Source of the DNA: Dehalococcoidales bacterium | GTDB lineage: Bacteria > Chloroflexota > Dehalococcoidia > Dehalococcoidales > RBG-16-60-22 | DNA length: 5,477 nt | NCBI GenBank assembly: GCA_026416775.1 | Contig: JAOAEN010000098.1 | Coordinates: 1-5,477 of the forward strand | Direction: 5' to 3' | Shown here: positions 4,868-5,477 of the stretch, piece by piece | Layout: every line of letters begins with the position of its first letter | How positions within the stretch are numbered: position 1 is the stretch's first letter | Notes under the pieces: generated by a model | What the model saw: only the letters and a program-made list of their open reading frames with translations | Told to the model about the DNA's origin: nothing | The model's database searches: none | Made by a program: the position numbers and the translations under genes

Positions 4868-5477
4868 TTACTCAAAGACCCCCTTCTTACGCAGTTCGTC
4901 CACCTCGCCCTGCGACATACCCAGTATCTGTGTGCAGATGTAATCGGTGTGCTCGCCGAGGAGCACCGGGCGCTGCACCGCCGTCGGCGCGCGGGAAAGC
5001 TTGATCGGGGCGGGGGGGTAATAGCGCAGTCTGCCCATGTAGGGGGGGGCCAGCTCGCGGTAGAAGTTGTAGTAGTTCATCTGGGGGTCTTCATCAATAT
5101 CGCGGGCATTGGCCACCACCCCGGCGGGGACGCCGGCTTTCTGCAGGATGGCCTCCACCGCCTCGGGGGGATAGTTTACCGTCCATGATTCCACGAGACG
5201 GTCAAGCTCATCGGCGTACTTTATCCGGTCGGCGGCTTTCGCATATTTCTTATCAAGTGCCCATGCCGGGCTCCCGATGGCCTCAACGAACTTCTGCCAT
5301 TCCTCATCGCTCGTCACCGCGATGGCCACCCACCTGTCCTCGCCCTTACAGCGGTAAATGCCGTGGGGTGCCTCGTAATCGCTCCGGTTGCCCTTCGGAG
5401 AAAACTCGCGGTGGTTCACCTGATAGTCCAGGATAAGCGGAGTCACGTAGTTCAGCCCCGTTTCTACCTGGGAATGG
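4868..5477 (-). CDS. CaiB/BaiF-type (class III) CoA-transferase, C-terminal half
   Basis: The frame is open from the window edge to TAA at 4868-4870 and gives 202 visible residues, about half of a usual family member of around 400. Numbered from the edge, it shows HSQVETGLNYV at 1-11, then GNRSDYEAPHGIYRC at 29-43. WVAIAVTSDEEW follows at 49-60 and GVPAGVV at 115-121. The tail, RPVLLGEHTDYICTQILG, is typical of the family C-terminus. These enzymes move CoA between carboxylic acids through an acyl-aspartate intermediate. The catalytic Asp lies in the missing N-terminal half, so activity and substrate (carnitine-, bile acid-, formyl- or succinyl-CoA-type) cannot be judged. A GTG at 5446 is an internal codon, not the start. 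The gene lies 66 bases upstream of NurA on the same strand. A promoter in the gap and the different biochemistry suggest it is not functionally tied to the downstream unit. Confidence 0.92.
   Translation of the reverse strand, partial: HSQVETGLNYVTPLILDYQVNHREFSPKGNRSDYEAPHGIYRCKGEDRWVAIAVTSDEEWQKFVEAIGSPAWALDKKYAKAADRIKYADELDRLVESWTVNYPPEAVEAILQKAGVPAGVVANARDIDEDPQMNYYNFYRELAPPYMGRLRYYPPAPIKLSRAPTAVQRPVLLGEHTDYICTQILGMSQGEVDELRKKGVFE

Noticed and set aside
4517..5188. Plus-strand open frame of 223 codons across the NurA 5' end and the CoA-transferase
   Set aside because: It is antisense to two genes with clear family motifs and crosses their intergenic promoter. No domain pattern is visible, so it is a shadow frame.
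5444..5446. GTG as start of the CoA-transferase gene
   Set aside because: The frame stays open upstream to the window edge and continues with family-typical residues (HSQVETGLNYV), so the gene is simply cut by the window.
1..5477. CRISPR arrays, tRNA or rRNA genes, insertion sequences and attachment sites
   Set aside because: I saw no regularly spaced repeats, tRNA cloverleaf, rRNA-like segment, transposase or terminal inverted repeats. Nearly all the sequence is accounted for by coding genes.

Overview
This is a bacterial window of moderately high GC with densely packed genes. It shows two transcriptional directions that converge near position 535. I suggest Chloroflexota (Dehalococcoidia-like) as the source because a bacterial NurA/HerA pair with a free-standing HAS-barrel protein occurs together with a free-standing biotin carrier and a class III CoA-transferase. 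This is a low-confidence inference; cyanobacteria and other deep bacterial lines also carry NurA/HerA.

Plus strand, 1-495: the C-terminal 53 residues of an unrecognised protein end at 162. A strong intrinsic terminator follows at 203-246. A small biotin-carrier protein follows, best read from a TTG at 274 behind a GAGGAG ribosome-binding site. A longer reading from ATG 226 would begin inside the terminator hairpin. The interval 496-573 is a convergent gap with only a weak hairpin and a T-rich tract.

Minus strand, 5477-574 (read right to left): the C-terminal half of a CaiB/BaiF-type CoA-transferase ends at 4868. Next comes a tight four-gene unit: a NurA-domain nuclease (4801-3605), a stand-alone HAS-barrel protein (3614-3006), a HerA-type hexameric ATPase (3009-1417) and a patatin-like phospholipase (1404-574). 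The first two overlap by 10 bases, the next pair by 4 bases (ATGA), and the last gap is 12 bases. A good sigma70-type promoter (TTGAGC, 17 bases, TATACT) lies just upstream of NurA and covers its most upstream ATG. The nuclease-ATPase unit therefore probably has its own start site, and NurA probably begins at GTG 4801.

Functionally, HerA and NurA are known to form a DNA end-processing motor/nuclease complex. The extra HAS-barrel gene between them suggests a third, structural or adaptor component, and the patatin gene is a co-transcribed member whose link to DNA processing is unknown. The NurA-HAS-HerA-patatin cluster is the most interesting part of the window. The individual families are known, so any novelty lies in the combination.
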